Source of the DNA: Peromyscus leucopus
Lineage: Eukaryota; Chordata; Mammalia; Rodentia; Cricetidae
NCBI RefSeq assembly: GCF_004664715.2
Contig: NC_051068.1
Coordinates: 15,565,798 to 15,629,797 of the forward strand
Direction: 5' to 3'
Length of the DNA stretch: 64,000 bases
In this document: positions 62,198-64,000 of the stretch, piece after piece
Layout: every line of letters begins with the position of its first letter
Position numbering within the stretch: position 1 is the stretch's first letter
Position numbers and translations under genes: made by a program
The notes under the pieces: generated by a model
What the model was told of the DNA's origin: nothing
Seen by the model: the letters and a program-made list of their open reading frames with translations, nothing else
The model's database searches: none

Positions 62198-64000
62198 CTA
62201 ACAGAAGCACTGGGGATAGTCTGTGAAGGGAGAGGAAGCCTGCAATTAGAGCATGGAGAAACTGCAACAGTAGATTGGTCTAGGTACATATCTTCTCCAA
62301 AGTGAAACATTCCCTCCTACGGGGAAGAGAGTGAGTCTTAAGACTTGGGAGAAAGGAAAACTTATTTCACAGGGCTCGGGAAGTAAAGGGAATTACAAAT
62401 TTAGGAATTCTCAGAACTTCAAAAACTCCCAAAGCTATATAAACAGCAACAGTTGCTGGCAAGAGGTGCCTGCCTTGTGGCACCACCTACAAGACTTGTC
62501 CAGGCTCCAAGGGTGCAGCATCAGGAGGCCTCACCCATGCTGGATGGACTTTTCAGTGATATTGCTGCCTGTGAGTCACTTACACCCTTATAAGGGATTC
62601 CTCTTCCACACTCATATAAATGATCCCTTCTCCCCAAAGTCTCTGGCTCGCCAAGGTAGATGTGAGCAGAATCTTTGGTCTCTCACCAATGCCTTATCTG
62701 TGGCGCATAGATGTTCATTCTCATCTCCCCAGAGAAAGTTACAGGAGAGCAGACGCACCACAGCAGGTGCACTGTGGGGCTTCAGTGGCTGTCATCAAAT
62801 CATCTTGCTTTAGCGTTGGTCTTCCTGTCCACAGAGTAACCCCACATCTACACACTGCCTGGTTTCCAGACTTCAAGTCTACCAGGCAACAGTCGGCCCT
62901 GAATTTTGACCTGAAAATTACTTTCATCCACAAGTAAACTTTGAAATAGAATTTCAAAGTTGCTACTGGGTCTTTGTGTGCTGCAAACACAAATAACGTA
63001 TGTCGGTGTTCTCTTCAGAGGTCAGGATTCTCTTCCTCTGAGTCCAGCACCTGACAATGTTGCTAGGGAGAGAGATTAAAGCAAAGGCCCTGGTGAGCCT
63101 CAGGGATTATCTACCGATTTCATTGGCACAGACTCTATTTCCTCCCACTAATACTGCAAGTGAGAGATGCCTGCTCAATACATTGTGTTTATGTTATATG
63201 AGCCTCCTAATGTCCTAATAGGCCTAGGAAGGAAAACTGACTGTGGTGGAATCTAATACAATCTTTAGTCCTACCAGTGTGGACCCCAGCTGCACATACA
63301 AATTACAAAGAATCCCCAATATTTGGGAGCCCCTGAACTTTGCAGCTTTTCTTTCCAGCTTTCTTCAGACTGACCCACCTTCTCTATTTCCTGTCTTCTC
63401 CCTAGAGACAAGAGAAAAGACTTGGTGTCCAGCAGCTGATCTCCAAGTTCCCCTAGGGACAATCCACACCTAGCTGCTGCTGACATCTGCGTGAGCTCCC
63501 ATCCTGCTGTGCACCTGCACTTACATTTCACCTTGTGTCCACAGCTTGAACTTGCTGCAGAACTGGCTCCTCTCTCCCTTTCGTGACCATCGCAACTGCA
63601 AGGTGTCCTTTAGTGCAAAGCATTGACCTCTGGGCCAAACAGAGTTGAGCAAGCCAATGGCAATGATAAACTAAGCTGCAAGGCAGATGGTGATAGAGTC
63701 CAACACCCTACTTCTGCAAATTCTCCGTGGATGCTGCACTCCCCAGAGAGACAGGGACAAAGAACAGGGAAGCAGACAAGGCAGGTCTATTAAGGAAAGC
63801 TGTGCTACTCCAACCTAGATGGTTCAAGTTATCTTTTCTAGTGACAAGTTCAAGAAGGTTTGAAGTCTGTATTTAGCCTTTTGTCTAAATCCTACTGGTG
63901 GGGAGCAGGGGTACCAGGAAATCCTAAAGCAGCCACTGTTTTCTTTATGTTGGTACTAATGGGCAACATGAAGGGCTTCAGAAAACTTTGTTGAAAATTT
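62198..64000. other. unrecognised DNA
   Basis: Contains the longest + strand open frame outside L1 and LTR elements in this part (62331-62813, 160 codons). Its composition is unremarkable and I recognise no domain. 62450-62650 vaguely resembles retroelement-derived sequence but was not identified. No splice or promoter signal stood out. Confidence 0.35.

Noticed and set aside
62331..62813. 160-codon open frame on the + strand
   Set aside because: No domain, signal peptide or repeat is recognisable, a second frame overlaps for over 100 codons, and no start context or splice structure supports it. Probably chance.

Overview
The window looks like mammalian nuclear DNA from a rodent. SINEs of the B1, B2/B3, B4/RSINE and ID types, an MTD-type MaLR LTR, URR1-like hAT MITEs, rodent L1s and many class II (ERVK) LTRs are all recognisable by eye. 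LTR elements resembling mys, first described in Peromyscus, together with a cricetid-style B1 at 13830-13987, point to Cricetidae (Peromyscus or a relative). No intact protein-coding gene was found. The only host-gene sequences are an Arf1 processed pseudogene and one exon-like segment with no assigned parent. All family names come from pattern recognition, not from a database search.

Layout. 1-6.8 kb: mostly unrecognised single-copy DNA with one MaLR-like LTR, a MIR-like relic, a B2/B3 SINE, a 32-bp perfect palindrome and an MTD solo LTR carrying an ID SINE. 6.8-13.7 kb: a nested stack. A B4-type SINE was split by a mys-like provirus (TSD CCATGG). That provirus received a second, young mys-like provirus (TSD ACCTTC, LTRs differing by one indel) and a solo LTR of another family. 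A B1 is also present. 14-25 kb: repeat-poor DNA with scattered SINEs, a 71-bp local duplication, a MIR and a URR1 element. 25-35.5 kb: an internally deleted L1, an antisense L1/HAL1-like ORF1, SINEs, microsatellites and the exon-like segment. 35.5-55.6 kb: an L1-dense block. One nearly full-length L1 (about 41.8-52.0 kb) has taken at least six later insertions: an antisense L1 tail, four solo LTRs (one nested in another) and the Arf1 pseudogene. 55.6-64 kb: further solo LTRs, a MaLR LTR, two mys-like LTRs facing each other across the primer-binding site, a URR1 element, and a final 1.8 kb of unrecognised sequence.

How the parts relate. The window reads as a layered record of transposition. 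Perfect or near-perfect target-site duplications and continuity of the interrupted host elements give the order of many events. The youngest clear event is the inner mys-like provirus at 9527-12403. I found no novel gene system. The most unusual items are the mys-in-mys nest, the opposed LTR pair at 60746-61537, the L1 insertion hub, the microsatellite in the Arf1 pseudogene and the exon-like segment at 33121-33295.
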